A stretch of DNA of 64,000 nucleotides, taken from positions 47,973-111,972 of the forward strand of contig DFYR01000062.1 in NCBI GenBank assembly GCA_002383375.1, in the 5' to 3' direction. Below the pieces are notes generated by a model, which saw nothing but the letters and a program-made list of their open reading frames with translations, searched no databases and was not told the DNA's origin. The translations under genes and the position numbers were made by a program. Source of the DNA: Spirochaetaceae bacterium UBA4077 (lineage in GTDB: Bacteria > Spirochaetota > Spirochaetia > Treponematales > Rectinemataceae). Positions 16,858-25,662 of the stretch are shown in pieces. How positions within the stretch are numbered: the first letter of the stretch is position 1; every line of letters starts with the position of its first letter.

Positions 16858-17208
16858 TCAATAAGGATCGAGTTTCCCGGCTAGCTGCTGGTTTAGGTCA
16901 AAAATCTTCTCCAATGTTTCCACATCGCCCGAACCGTCAATTTTGGGAGAAATCTTATAAGCATTCTTTAGCCTTGCATTCCATTTAGGGCAGGTTTCAT
17001 TTGCTCCCCAGATTCGGTATACCTCATTGATATCTTCACATTCATAAAAAAGTATCGAAAAATTCTTATACCGATAAATCACTAATTCATCAGCCCCGGC
17101 TTCCTTAAGACCTTTGAGCGTTTCGGGCCAGGGATTCTTATGCAAGGCGATATAATCATCCATCTGGTCTTCATTGATCTCTATGACAAAACAATACCGT
17201 TTCTTCAT
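16858..17208 (-). CDS. rhaM: L-rhamnose mutarotase-like protein
   Basis: This 116-residue protein is of the RhaM/YiiL family (ferredoxin-like fold), which interconverts anomers of deoxyhexoses and related pyranoses. The characteristic early segment YIALHKNPWPETLKGLKEAG carries the catalytic-region histidine and the PWPE motif, and YRYKNFSILFYECED follows. The start is ATG 17208; the frame is open to 17241 but lacks a ribosome site there. Its presence argues that the imported sugar is an aldose needing anomer conversion before isomerisation, rhamnose being the known substrate of the family. Confidence 0.8.
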   Translation of the reverse strand: MKKRYCFVIEINEDQMDDYIALHKNPWPETLKGLKEAGADELVIYRYKNFSILFYECEDINEVYRIWGANETCPKWNARLKNAYKISPKIDGSGDVETLEKIFDLNQQLAGKLDPY

Positions 17209-17292
17209 ACGCTTTCTCCCGTTTAAAAATAAAATCGACAAAACAAAGCCGCATCAAAAATCGCTTGATGTTTGAAAAAACCTAAAATAGAC

Positions 17293-18285
17293 CTATTTAA
17301 ATAAAGCCTCTCTTACCACCTTTACCATCCTGCATGGATCGCCCTCATCGATAAGCTCTCCAAGCTGCTCGAATCCAATTCTGTCCACAGCCTCGTCATA
17401 CTTTTTCATGTTCAATACGCTCTGCTTCGTAGCCTCGTACTGATCTTCGCGATAAGGGAAAATATCGACTGACACAAAGCCATCGTATTTTACTTTACGC
17501 AGCGAATAGAACACTTCAAGGTATTCTGTCAAACGGAGCGAGCCCACAATCATGTCGTCATCCCAGAGATTGTAATTGTCGTTGGCGTGCATCATGAAAA
17601 GCTTGCCGTAGCGTGCTGCGATCTCGATATTCTGCGCCACATTCTGCTGCGATTGAAATACATGCCCCGTATCGATGGCGACGCCGACATTCGGGCGATC
17701 GATTTCCATGCACATCATCAGGGCTGTCATTGTCGTGTCGACTAACGACCGGTTTCTCGGTTCGCGGATTTTCCCCTCCAGGGTAAGCTTGATTTTGGGA
17801 TTGTAGTCCGCCAGCTCCCTGACATTTTTGATCAGATAGTCCCACTGCTTGGAATAATTCGTCTGCAGAGGATAATCGAATCCATCCTGCCCCAGCCAGA
17901 GATCTACGCTCGGACTGCCGACAAGCTTTGCGTTGAAATCGATGTTTTGCTTGATCAGCTTCATCGCAGCCTTGCGTATCTCAGGATCGGCGGCGGAAAT
18001 GGAACCTTTTTGCCACCTGCGCTCTCCGAACACGAGTGGGAGGACCGAAGAGGCTTCCAGATGTGATTTGGTCAGAATTTCATTGACCGTATCGGGATCC
18101 GACAAGGGTCCGGTGGGTGCCTGATACAGGTCAGCCCCCTGGAGTACCTGCATTTTTTCAAGGTTCTTTATCACATCCGGGAACTCAACCTTGTCCAATT
18201 CCGGATCCTTATATCCGCACTTCATGAAACGATCGTAGGTCTGCCCCAGCGAACCGATGATAGCACTGTATTTTATCTTGCTCAT
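17293..18285 (-). CDS. xylose-isomerase-like TIM-barrel sugar isomerase/epimerase
   Basis: This 330-residue protein has the AP-endonuclease-2/xylose-isomerase-like TIM-barrel pattern. Likely metal ligands are the Glu in KLTLEGK, the Asp and His in AIDTGHVF, the His in MMHANDN and the Asp in VSVDIFPYRED. Family members isomerise or epimerise aldoses and ketoses or their phosphates. It is between the zinc dehydrogenase and mutarotase genes, so it probably acts on the newly imported sugar. The exact reaction is unknown. Confidence 0.8.
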   Translation of the reverse strand: MSKIKYSAIIGSLGQTYDRFMKCGYKDPELDKVEFPDVIKNLEKMQVLQGADLYQAPTGPLSDPDTVNEILTKSHLEASSVLPLVFGERRWQKGSISAADPEIRKAAMKLIKQNIDFNAKLVGSPSVDLWLGQDGFDYPLQTNYSKQWDYLIKNVRELADYNPKIKLTLEGKIREPRNRSLVDTTMTALMMCMEIDRPNVGVAIDTGHVFQSQQNVAQNIEIAARYGKLFMMHANDNYNLWDDDMIVGSLRLTEYLEVFYSLRKVKYDGFVSVDIFPYREDQYEATKQSVLNMKKYDEAVDRIGFEQLGELIDEGDPCRMVKVVREALFK

Positions 18286-18328
18286 ACTCCTACTCCTTGC
18301 GCTATTGCCTTGGTATATATGGTTAAAA

Positions 18329-19363
18329 TTACTTCAGCGAAAGATCGATCATGATCTTCACGCCCTCTCCCTTCCTGAGTATTTCAATAGCCTCTCTAGT
18401 TTTTTCCAGAGGAAGGGTATGGGTGATGAGGAACCCTAGATCCAGGATGCCGCTTTCGAGAATCTTCACCGCCTTGGGGAACGCATCGTTGGCCAGCCAG
18501 GTACCTATGACCGAAACTTCACGATTGGTAATCTGGTGCTGTTCCACAGCCGGCTTAGCCTTGGCATTAAACCCGAACAGTAAGATTGATCCGCCCTTTC
18601 TAACGACCTTAACAGCCTCCCAGACCTGGGATCCGACTACATCGATCGCGAAATCCACCCCTATCCTGGTTTTTGCCGCCACAAGGCCGGCCAAGTCTTC
18701 ATGCAATGGATCGATGACATAGTCAGCGCCGCACTTCAGGGCGAATTTCCTTCTCAAGGGCGCAGGTTCCGATACAATAATCGGATACGCTCCCCGGGCT
18801 TTCATGATTTGTACGAATATGAGACCAATGGGTCCTGCGCCGAAAACCAGAACGCTGTCAGCGGGATTCACGGGGATCCGGCTTGAAGCGTGTACTGCGC
18901 AGGCAAGCGGCTCTGCGAAGGCGGCAATCTCCGGGGGAACCTCGCTTGAGATCTTGTGTGCAACTTTCTCTGATACCTTGACATATTCAGCGAACCCGCC
19001 ATTGGCGCCTATGCCCATGGGAATGATGTTTTCGCAGAGGTTGGGGAGGTTTTTCTGGCAGTAGGCACAGACACCGCAGTAATCATTTGGATTTGTCACA
19101 ACCCTGTCGCCTGGGCGCAGATTTTTTACTTCCGATCCGACCACTACAACCTTGCCGACCAACTCATGGCCCAGGATGGTTCCAGGATCCGCGATATAGC
19201 CAGGAGGGACGGACATTATGTGGACATCGGTACCGCATATCGAACACATTTCCACCTGCACGAGAACATCGGTTCCCTTTTCCACAACAGGTGCATCTAC
19301 TTCCTTTATATTCAACACACCGTTGCCCTCAAACACCGCCGCACGCATTTTTTTCTTTATCAT
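18329..19363 (-). CDS. zinc-dependent medium-chain dehydrogenase 1
   Basis: This 344-residue MDR protein resembles sorbitol/threonine dehydrogenases. It has the catalytic zinc motif CSICGTD and GHELVG, four structural zinc cysteines in CGVCAYCQKNLPNLC, and the nucleotide-binding GAGPIG near residue 170. The start is ATG 19363 with AGGAGG; a TTG at 19366 is less likely. It is the first gene of the minus-strand sugar operon and has a good promoter at 19491-19518. It probably oxidises a polyol or the C-OH of a sugar. Confidence 0.88.
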   Translation of the reverse strand: MIKKKMRAAVFEGNGVLNIKEVDAPVVEKGTDVLVQVEMCSICGTDVHIMSVPPGYIADPGTILGHELVGKVVVVGSEVKNLRPGDRVVTNPNDYCGVCAYCQKNLPNLCENIIPMGIGANGGFAEYVKVSEKVAHKISSEVPPEIAAFAEPLACAVHASSRIPVNPADSVLVFGAGPIGLIFVQIMKARGAYPIIVSEPAPLRRKFALKCGADYVIDPLHEDLAGLVAAKTRIGVDFAIDVVGSQVWEAVKVVRKGGSILLFGFNAKAKPAVEQHQITNREVSVIGTWLANDAFPKAVKILESGILDLGFLITHTLPLEKTREAIEILRKGEGVKIMIDLSLK

Positions 19364-19688
19364 CAATCCCTCCTAATTCATTTATTCACTTACTCTAATT
19401 GATATTATAAGCAAACATCTTTCTCGGACGGAGTCGCGCAGCCAGGTGTTGAAGGGCAATATCCGAAAATCCGGCCTAAGCGGTATTTTGATGATAGCAC
19501 GGAACCATCAAATGTCAATATTTATGTTTATACTTTACCTTTTCACATCACCTACTTGCTCAATTTAACATTTTTCCGTTGACGAAACACAACTTCAACT
19601 CATATAATGAACATTGATTTACTCCATTTCTTGCTTACGCAGATGCAATTGCATCCGGAATTTTAACAAATCCCCAGGAGGTATTCCA
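19364..19688. promoter_or_regulatory. divergent promoter region of the sugar island
   Basis: This 325-bp gene-free region separates the two divergent sugar operons. The minus promoter has -35 TTGACA (19518-19513), 16-bp spacer and -10 TATCAT (19496-19491). The plus promoter has TTGACG (19579-19584), 18-bp spacer and a perfect TATAAT (19603-19608). TTGCTCAA near 19557 resembles one arm of the repeat at 25601-25616 in the third sugar promoter. Confidence 0.65.
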
Positions 19689-20834
19689 ATGAGCAGTAGG
19701 CAATACATCGAAGACACAAGCATTAAAGGAAGAAAAGAAGAGATCGCTATCAAGGTTGACCGTATCAAGAAGTTACTTGCAGCCGAAAAACTGGATGCTC
19801 TCTATCTTACAAGACAGTCAAATTTCTCCTGGATAACCGCCGGCTCCAGCAATCTTGTTACCATATGCACCGAAGACGGTGTTGCTTCGATTCTGGTCAC
19901 GAAAGATGGGAAGAAGTATGCGATTACCAATGCTATCGAAGAAGCCAGGATGCGTGAGGAGCAGCTGCTCGAAGAGCTTGGTTTTGAAATAATCTCGCAA
20001 GCCTGGTATGAAAACAAGAATGTCGAGTTCATTAAAAAGATTGTCGGAGATATGAGAAAGGTAGGTTCAGACATTCATTTCGATACTACCAGGATGATCC
20101 AAGACAAGATCAATCCTCTCCGTTATTCTCTTACATATAACGAGATATGCCGCTATCAATATCTCGGCGATTACATGTCCGCCGCATTGGAGAAATATGT
20201 AGCCACGGTAAAGCCGGGTATGACCGAGTATGAAATTGCCGGAGGAGTCGCCGAAGCATTGTGGCCGGAGCAAATCGATCAGGTGCTCTTCTTGGTCGCT
20301 GCCGACGACCGGGTCCTTAAGCATCGGCACGCCATTCCCACTATGAATAAGCTGAAAAAGCACCTGATGGTATCCTGCAATGGGCGATATAAGGGTCTGA
20401 TCACCACCACGACCCGCATGGTGTATTTTGGTACGCCTCCCAAGGGCTTGCTCGATCAGTTCAAAAAAACGGCTCAAATCGAATGCAGGATGATAAGCGC
20501 CACGAGGCCTGGGGTTGACGACCTGGTACCGCATCTGGTGGGGAAAAAAGCATATGAAGAGTTCGGATATGGAGACATGTATTACAAGCATCACCAGGGC
20601 GGGCCTCAGGGGTATTACAACAGGGAATACCTTACTTCCGAGCTGCGCCACGAAAAGACGATGATTAATCAGTGCTACTGCTATAATCCCGTCGTCTCCG
20701 GGACCAAAACGGAAGACGCATTCATCGCTATGGAAGAAGGCCCGCTATTCATTACAAAACCCGTTAGTTTCCCCAAGCTGACCATAACCGAGGGGCCGTA
20801 TACGATGGAGCGGCCGGGATTGCTGGTGCTATAA
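19689..20834 (+). CDS. M24 (creatinase/aminopeptidase P fold) protein lacking metal ligands
   Basis: This 381-residue protein has the N-terminal creatinase-like domain (about 25-160) and a C-terminal pita-bread domain. The metal-binding positions of M24 peptidases are not conserved: the usual D-x-G...SD-x-TR region reads SCNGRYKGLITTTTRMV, the EPG motif reads NPVVSGTK, while a histidine pair survives in YKHHQGGPQG. It is therefore unlikely to be a metallopeptidase and may act like creatinase, a metal-free hydrolase of the fold. The start ATG 19689 follows CCAGGAGG. It is the first gene of an operon with a dehydrogenase and a sugar kinase, so a small-molecule role is likely. Confidence 0.78.
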   Translation: MSSRQYIEDTSIKGRKEEIAIKVDRIKKLLAAEKLDALYLTRQSNFSWITAGSSNLVTICTEDGVASILVTKDGKKYAITNAIEEARMREEQLLEELGFEIISQAWYENKNVEFIKKIVGDMRKVGSDIHFDTTRMIQDKINPLRYSLTYNEICRYQYLGDYMSAALEKYVATVKPGMTEYEIAGGVAEALWPEQIDQVLFLVAADDRVLKHRHAIPTMNKLKKHLMVSCNGRYKGLITTTTRMVYFGTPPKGLLDQFKKTAQIECRMISATRPGVDDLVPHLVGKKAYEEFGYGDMYYKHHQGGPQGYYNREYLTSELRHEKTMINQCYCYNPVVSGTKTEDAFIAMEEGPLFITKPVSFPKLTITEGPYTMERPGLLVL

Positions 20835-20836
20835 AA

Positions 20837-21874
20837 ATGCTTGCCTACGTATACAGCAGGCAGAATAACCTTGCTCTTCTAGAAAGAGAAGCTCCCGAAC
20901 CGACTGACGAGAGCGTGGTCATAAAGGTTGAGGCGACCTCCATTTGCGGCACCGACCTCAGAACATACCGTTTTGGCAGTTCTAAGATAAAGCCACCAAG
21001 AGTAATCGGACACGAGGTTGTCGGAGAAATCGTATCTGTAGGAAGCAATGTCCACACTCTCTCGGTCGGCGACAGAGTGCAGGTCGCTCCAGCGATAGGT
21101 TGCGGGACCTGCATAGACTGCAGGGAAGGTCATACGAATCTATGTGATTCGCTGGAGACGATAGGTTTTGACTACGATGGAACCTTCGCCGAGTTCATGG
21201 AAATCCCTCAGAAAGCACTCCGAATGGGCAATGTAAATAAAATTTCTCAAGAAGTACCCTATGAACAAGCGGTACTCTCAGAACCGATAGCGTGCATTAT
21301 CAATGCCCATCAGTATCTAAACATATCGGCGGGAGATGTCGTGGCGATTTTCGGTTCGGGTTTCATCGGCTGCATGCATGCCGAACTCGCAACACTGGAG
21401 GGAGCGGCAAAGGTAATAATGATAGAGGTAAATCCCGCGAGAGCTGCTGCAGCGAGAAAAATCAACGAAAACTTGATTGTCATTAATCCGAAAAGCCTCA
21501 GCCTGTCCGATGAGATTAAGAAGCTTACCGATGGCAGAGGGGTGAATGTCTCCATTGTCGCATGTTCGGTAGGTTCAGCCCAGACAGATGCCATGAACAT
21601 CACCGCGAAACGGGGACGTATAAGCTTGTTCGGCGGACTCCCGACGGACAGCATCGGATTCATTGACAGCAATATCATTCATTACAGGGAAATCTCGGTA
21701 TTCGGAGTTCATGCATCATCTCCTACCCAAAACCGCGAGGCTTTACGATTGATTTCGAGCGGAATTCTTGATGTAAAACCGTATTCATCCAATATTTTCT
21801 CATTGAGGGATATTGATAAGGCATTCATGTCACTGAACAACGAAACGATAATGAAGGCTATCATTGTCCCTTAA
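20837..21874 (+). CDS. zinc-dependent medium-chain dehydrogenase 2
   Basis: This 345-residue MDR protein has the catalytic zinc motif TSICGTDLRTY, GHEVVG, structural zinc cysteines CGTCIDCREGHTNLC and the nucleotide site GSGFIG near residue 173. It starts two bases after the stop of the M24-fold gene, so the two are probably co-translated. It is distinct from dehydrogenase 1 and may act at a second oxidation step, for example 2-deoxy-sugar or alditol-phosphate oxidation; alditol-phosphate dehydrogenases of this type are known in Bacillota and related groups. Confidence 0.87.
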   Translation: MLAYVYSRQNNLALLEREAPEPTDESVVIKVEATSICGTDLRTYRFGSSKIKPPRVIGHEVVGEIVSVGSNVHTLSVGDRVQVAPAIGCGTCIDCREGHTNLCDSLETIGFDYDGTFAEFMEIPQKALRMGNVNKISQEVPYEQAVLSEPIACIINAHQYLNISAGDVVAIFGSGFIGCMHAELATLEGAAKVIMIEVNPARAAAARKINENLIVINPKSLSLSDEIKKLTDGRGVNVSIVACSVGSAQTDAMNITAKRGRISLFGGLPTDSIGFIDSNIIHYREISVFGVHASSPTQNREALRLISSGILDVKPYSSNIFSLRDIDKAFMSLNNETIMKAIIVP

Positions 21875-21923
21875 GAGCGAGAAGCCGCGATTGGCTTCAT
21901 TTTTATAAAACGTGGGAAAGGCT

Positions 21924-22874
21924 ATGGAAAATTCTGTCTCAGGATGTGAAAAAGGATGCTTTCTCGTTCTCGGCAGTCTGAATATGGATATGGTCACAAG
22001 GACGCTCCGGTTTCCCTCCCCAGGAGAGACGGTTAAAGGTTTGTCGTTCAAGATTTCCCCAGGAGGCAAGGGAGCGAATCAAGCTGTCGCGCTGGCCAGG
22101 CTCGGCGCTCAGGTTAAATTGCTCGGCGCCTTAGGCGATGATGTTCTCGGATCGATGTACTTGAAAACGCTGAAAGACGAAAGCATCGATACCCAAGACA
22201 TAAAAATACTCAAAAACATATCAACAGGGACGGCGAGCATTGAAGTCTCCGGTACGGGAGAAAATCGAATCATAATAGTGCCGGGAGCAAACGATGGTAT
22301 TGACGATTCCCTCATCGCAAAGATTCGAGAATTTTCAGACTCGATAAAAATGCTTTTGCTACAGCTTGAGATTCCGCTGGAAGCAACACTTAAGGTAACA
22401 AGAACAGCCGCTTCTCTCGGAATTCCAATAGTGCTCGATCCGGCTCCAGCCCAAGCATTACCGGCAGAACTCTATGCTCTGATAGATATCATTACGCCGA
22501 ACGAAACAGAAGCTGAAATATTAACAGGCGAATCGACCAGATCGGAAGAGGGAATAAGGCGTGCAATCGGCACTCTGCACTTGAAGGGGGCTAAGATTGT
22601 CATCATAAAAGTCGGCGCAAAGGGAGCCTGGGTATCCGATGCTCGATCGGTCACTCATGTAACGGCATTCAGCGTGGATGTCATGGACACGGTCGCGGCC
22701 GGCGACTCATTCAACGCAGGATTGGCCTTCGCTCTTGGAAATAACCGCAATCTCATCGAAGCTGTTCGCTTCGCGAACGCCACGGGGGCGCTCTCAACGA
22801 CCAAAGAGGGAGCCCAGAGCGCGATGCCTACTTTTTCTGAAGTTGAACGATTCTTGAAGAGCCAAGCCCCTTAG
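21924..22874 (+). CDS. PfkB-family sugar kinase, ribokinase-like
   Basis: This protein of about 316 residues has the ribokinase opening VLGSLNMDMVTRT, the substrate loop PGGKGANQAVALARLG and the C-terminal catalytic motif DTVAAGDSFNAGLA, whose aspartate is the general base (the usual TTGAGD is TVAAGD here). Ribokinases and deoxyribokinases phosphorylate the C5 hydroxyl. Such a kinase could supply ribose- or deoxyribose-5-phosphate to DeoC. The start is ambiguous between GTG 21912 and ATG 21924. It ends tail to tail, with a four-base overlap, with the isomerase-like gene on the other strand. Confidence 0.88.
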   Translation: MENSVSGCEKGCFLVLGSLNMDMVTRTLRFPSPGETVKGLSFKISPGGKGANQAVALARLGAQVKLLGALGDDVLGSMYLKTLKDESIDTQDIKILKNISTGTASIEVSGTGENRIIIVPGANDGIDDSLIAKIREFSDSIKMLLLQLEIPLEATLKVTRTAASLGIPIVLDPAPAQALPAELYALIDIITPNETEAEILTGESTRSEEGIRRAIGTLHLKGAKIVIIKVGAKGAWVSDARSVTHVTAFSVDVMDTVAAGDSFNAGLAFALGNNRNLIEAVRFANATGALSTTKEGAQSAMPTFSEVERFLKSQAP

Positions 22875-24037
22875 TCAATCAACTCCGAAAGGAGCATGCC
22901 ATCCTTTGGGATCCATTGCCGCCAGTATTTCACCGACTCTTCCAAGACAGACAGAATCTCCCTTTTCGTATCGTAGGTGTGGGGGAAAATTTCGAAAGTG
23001 AGATAGATGTCATCGACCATCGGAGGCATTTTCCCCCTCGACGGATTCATATAGGATTCGGCGATAGCCTTGAGCATCGCTAGCGGCTTCACGATGCCGT
23101 CTTCATTATTAGCTCTGGTGAAAGGAAGATGAGAAGATGATTTGCCGTTCGTCTGCTGAAGATGCACTATCGGAGAATAGCCGGCTGTTTCCCTTAGCCA
23201 TTGATAAAGGTCGCAATCGATGGGCTTCGCGAATAGATGCGAGCAGCTATCCATTTCTTCGCTAACCTGCAGAGCCGCTCGTTTTAGTTCATAGTCACTT
23301 TTTTTTCTCAACTCATCATACAGGTCATACACGCTATCGGCGCCCAGGTAGGGAGCAGGTTCGCCGCTTTTAAGAGTTTTCGCCAAATCGTCCACGGTGG
23401 GTCTTAAAAAATGCTGCTGCCCTGTTTGGTGCCCGGTATCCAACGCCACATACACCTGGGTATTCGCCCTGCGGCTAACCTCTTCCAGGTATTCGAGGGT
23501 TCCAGCGATCGTCCAAGGTATCTGATGAGGCGAATACATCTGCTCGATGATCATTGGAACATTTCCGGCATCGTTAAAAAGTCGCGCAACGTCAGCGAGC
23601 GTGTTATAAAGACGATCTCTGTTTTTTACGAATGCTATTGGATCGAAAAGAACGCTTTCGGGAAACGCATGGATATAAAAACCAAGGCCTGCCTTTACTT
23701 TAGCGGCGATCCTGGCCATGACCCCTAGCCAGTCATTGGTTATGCGATTTCTAATTCTCTCGTCGGGATGGGCTAAACCAATTGTACGATAGGTCGTGTA
23801 TCCAGTAAAAAAATTTGCTATTCTTACATTGTTTTCGGAACATGCATCCTGCACTTCCTCGATCCATTCATTCAGATACCCTTCACCACAATAGAATGGG
23901 TCAGCTTCGGTATCGGCGCTCGCCTCGATGCATTCGATGCCGATGCTTTTGATAATAGCCGTCCACTCGCTTGGTTTTGTCCATCGTTTTGCGGCAAAGG
24001 AATTATCCATGGCCAAATGGATTCTTGGGAACTTCAT
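22871..24037 (-). CDS. TIM-barrel sugar isomerase-like protein
   Basis: This 388-residue protein is a xylose-isomerase-like TIM barrel. Candidate metal ligands are the Glu in MIIEQMYSP, the Asp in VALDTGHQ, the His in VHLQQTNGK and the Glu in LTFEIFPH. The opening RIHLAMDNSFAAKRW is shared, from memory, with sugar isomerases annotated in rhamnose- and apiose-type clusters, but no single activity can be assigned. It follows the FGGY kinase gene with an ATGA overlap, so isomerisation followed by kinase action on the ketose is likely. Confidence 0.75.
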   Translation of the reverse strand: MKFPRIHLAMDNSFAAKRWTKPSEWTAIIKSIGIECIEASADTEADPFYCGEGYLNEWIEEVQDACSENNVRIANFFTGYTTYRTIGLAHPDERIRNRITNDWLGVMARIAAKVKAGLGFYIHAFPESVLFDPIAFVKNRDRLYNTLADVARLFNDAGNVPMIIEQMYSPHQIPWTIAGTLEYLEEVSRRANTQVYVALDTGHQTGQQHFLRPTVDDLAKTLKSGEPAPYLGADSVYDLYDELRKKSDYELKRAALQVSEEMDSCSHLFAKPIDCDLYQWLRETAGYSPIVHLQQTNGKSSSHLPFTRANNEDGIVKPLAMLKAIAESYMNPSRGKMPPMVDDIYLTFEIFPHTYDTKREILSVLEESVKYWRQWIPKDGMLLSELID

Positions 24038-25536
24038 TTCTCCACCGCCTTCGAGGCGACAATCGTTCTGAATCTTTCGGCCGCATTCTCCCAGGGCTCA
24101 CCCGCTTTAGGTTCGTACCTGATGACCTGGGAGGATTTATGCGATATCGCTCTGCCCTGCTCAAGTGTGGAGATTTCTCCGGCACATTTAAGTTGCATTA
24201 GAAGGTTTCCCATGGACGTTGTTTCAGCCGGTCCTGCGAATACAGGAATGCCGACAGCATCGGCCGTCCATTGGCATAAAGTCTGGTTTTGAATACCGCC
24301 GCCTACTATGTTCAACTGGTCCAGTCTGCGACCGGTGAGCTCCTCCAGGGTTTTTAGGTTTTCTCTATACTTCAGCACCAGGCTTTCGTAGACTGTACGG
24401 GATATCCCGGCGATGGAGTTTTCCAGTCTTTGTCCTTTCTTTCTGCAATACTCGACTATTGCGCCGGGCATGTCAGGGATCATCTGTGTGAATGAAGGAT
24501 CATCCACATCGATAAATGCCGTCGCAGGTCCCGCTTTTTCGGATTCTTTGACAATCTCCGACCATGATATATCTCGCCCAGTGTCTTGCATCCATTTTTG
24601 CCTGCACTGTTGGATTATCCAGAGTCCCGTTATATAATTGACGAGCATGTTACGGCCATCGGCGATAGCGTTATTCCCGTATCCGGAATCAAAGACACGA
24701 TCCGTGATTATAGGCTCTCTCGTTTCCATGCCTGCTATCGACCAGGTTCCCATGGAAATAAAAGCCCAGTTTTTTGATCCGTCAGTTATCGGTATTCCTG
24801 TAACAGCAGAGGCAGTGTCATGAGTGGCGGGTGCGACAACCGATATCGGTTTAATCCCGAGCTCCTCGCATACTTGTCTTTGAAGCAGACCTATCATACT
24901 TCCCGGCATGACCAGATTCCGCAAAAACGAGTCAGGAATTCCCAAACGGGCGGGGATTCTTTTCTCCCAAGTCTTTTTTTTCTGATCACACAATAGCGTC
25001 ATTGTTGCGTTAGTGTATTCGTTACAGGCTTGCCCTGTTAAAAGGTAGTTGAGCAAATCAGGAATCATCAGCAATTGATGACCCTCTCGTAGCTCGGGAG
25101 CGTCGTCGCATTTGTAAGAGAACAGCTGGTATAAACCCATAATTTCATTGGTCGAGCCCGCGCAAAGGTGGAAAAGCTCTCTTCGCGGTAAAGTCTCGTA
25201 AAGAAGTGGAGCCCTCTGGTGTCGAAAGGCATCGCGATAACTAACTGGATTTCCTAAAAGCCTTCCATTTTTATCAATAAATCCAAAATCGCAACCCCAG
25301 GTATCTACGGCCACGGAGACAATATCCGGATACTTATTCAAGGATACCTGCAGGCCAGTTTTCAGCTCCGAGAATAAGCGAAGGATATCCCAGTATAAGG
25401 TTCCCGCAGCGATAGTGGGCGTATTGTCGAAACGATAGGTAACCTCCATTTCTGCCTTGGCTCCGTCATACGCCGCAACGATAGCCCGTCCATTGCTCGC
25501 ACCGAGATCAAAGATCAAGAACCGTTTTTTCGCCAT
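24034..25536 (-). CDS. FGGY-family kinase, rhamnulokinase-like
   Basis: This 500-residue protein has rhamnulokinase-type signatures: DLGASNGRAIVA (about 10-21), SVAVDTWGCDFGFID (about 71-85), ATHDTASAVTG in the middle and NIVGGGIQNQTLCQWTADA near 400. The family phosphorylates the C1 hydroxyl of ketoses such as L-rhamnulose or L-fuculose. It is the first gene of the isomerase-kinase pair. No matching class II aldolase (RhaD/FucA) is present in the window, so either the aldolase is elsewhere or the product is cleaved by a DeoC-type enzyme. Confidence 0.85.
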   Translation of the reverse strand: MAKKRFLIFDLGASNGRAIVAAYDGAKAEMEVTYRFDNTPTIAAGTLYWDILRLFSELKTGLQVSLNKYPDIVSVAVDTWGCDFGFIDKNGRLLGNPVSYRDAFRHQRAPLLYETLPRRELFHLCAGSTNEIMGLYQLFSYKCDDAPELREGHQLLMIPDLLNYLLTGQACNEYTNATMTLLCDQKKKTWEKRIPARLGIPDSFLRNLVMPGSMIGLLQRQVCEELGIKPISVVAPATHDTASAVTGIPITDGSKNWAFISMGTWSIAGMETREPIITDRVFDSGYGNNAIADGRNMLVNYITGLWIIQQCRQKWMQDTGRDISWSEIVKESEKAGPATAFIDVDDPSFTQMIPDMPGAIVEYCRKKGQRLENSIAGISRTVYESLVLKYRENLKTLEELTGRRLDQLNIVGGGIQNQTLCQWTADAVGIPVFAGPAETTSMGNLLMQLKCAGEISTLEQGRAISHKSSQVIRYEPKAGEPWENAAERFRTIVASKAVEK

Positions 25537-25600
25537 CTCTGGACTCCATTGACTGCGAATTTAAAAATTAAAGACAGCACAAATGATATTTGCTCGATCA

Positions 25601-25616
25601 TTGAGCTATTGCTCAA
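25601..25616. promoter_or_regulatory. candidate operator of the kinase/isomerase operon
   Basis: TTGAGC-TATT-GCTCAA is a perfect 6-bp inverted repeat with a 4-base spacer. It lies just downstream of the -10 box at 25620-25625, over the expected transcription start, a standard repressor position. Confidence 0.45.
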
Positions 25617-25619
25617 AAT

Positions 25620-25647
25620 TCTATAGTGTATTTTTTAACCCTGTCAA
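25620..25647 (-). promoter_or_regulatory. promoter of the FGGY kinase operon
   Basis: On the minus strand TTGACA (25647-25642) is 16 bp from TATAGA (25625-25620), about 85 bp before the kinase ATG. Confidence 0.6.
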
Positions 25648-25662
25648 GCTTAATGTTTACTT

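Noticed and set aside
11326..25536. Straight L-rhamnose pathway
   Set aside because: The mutarotase and kinase fit, but no RhaD aldolase was seen, the isomerases are not clear RhaA and extra dehydrogenases and a ribokinase are present, so a specific sugar is not claimed.
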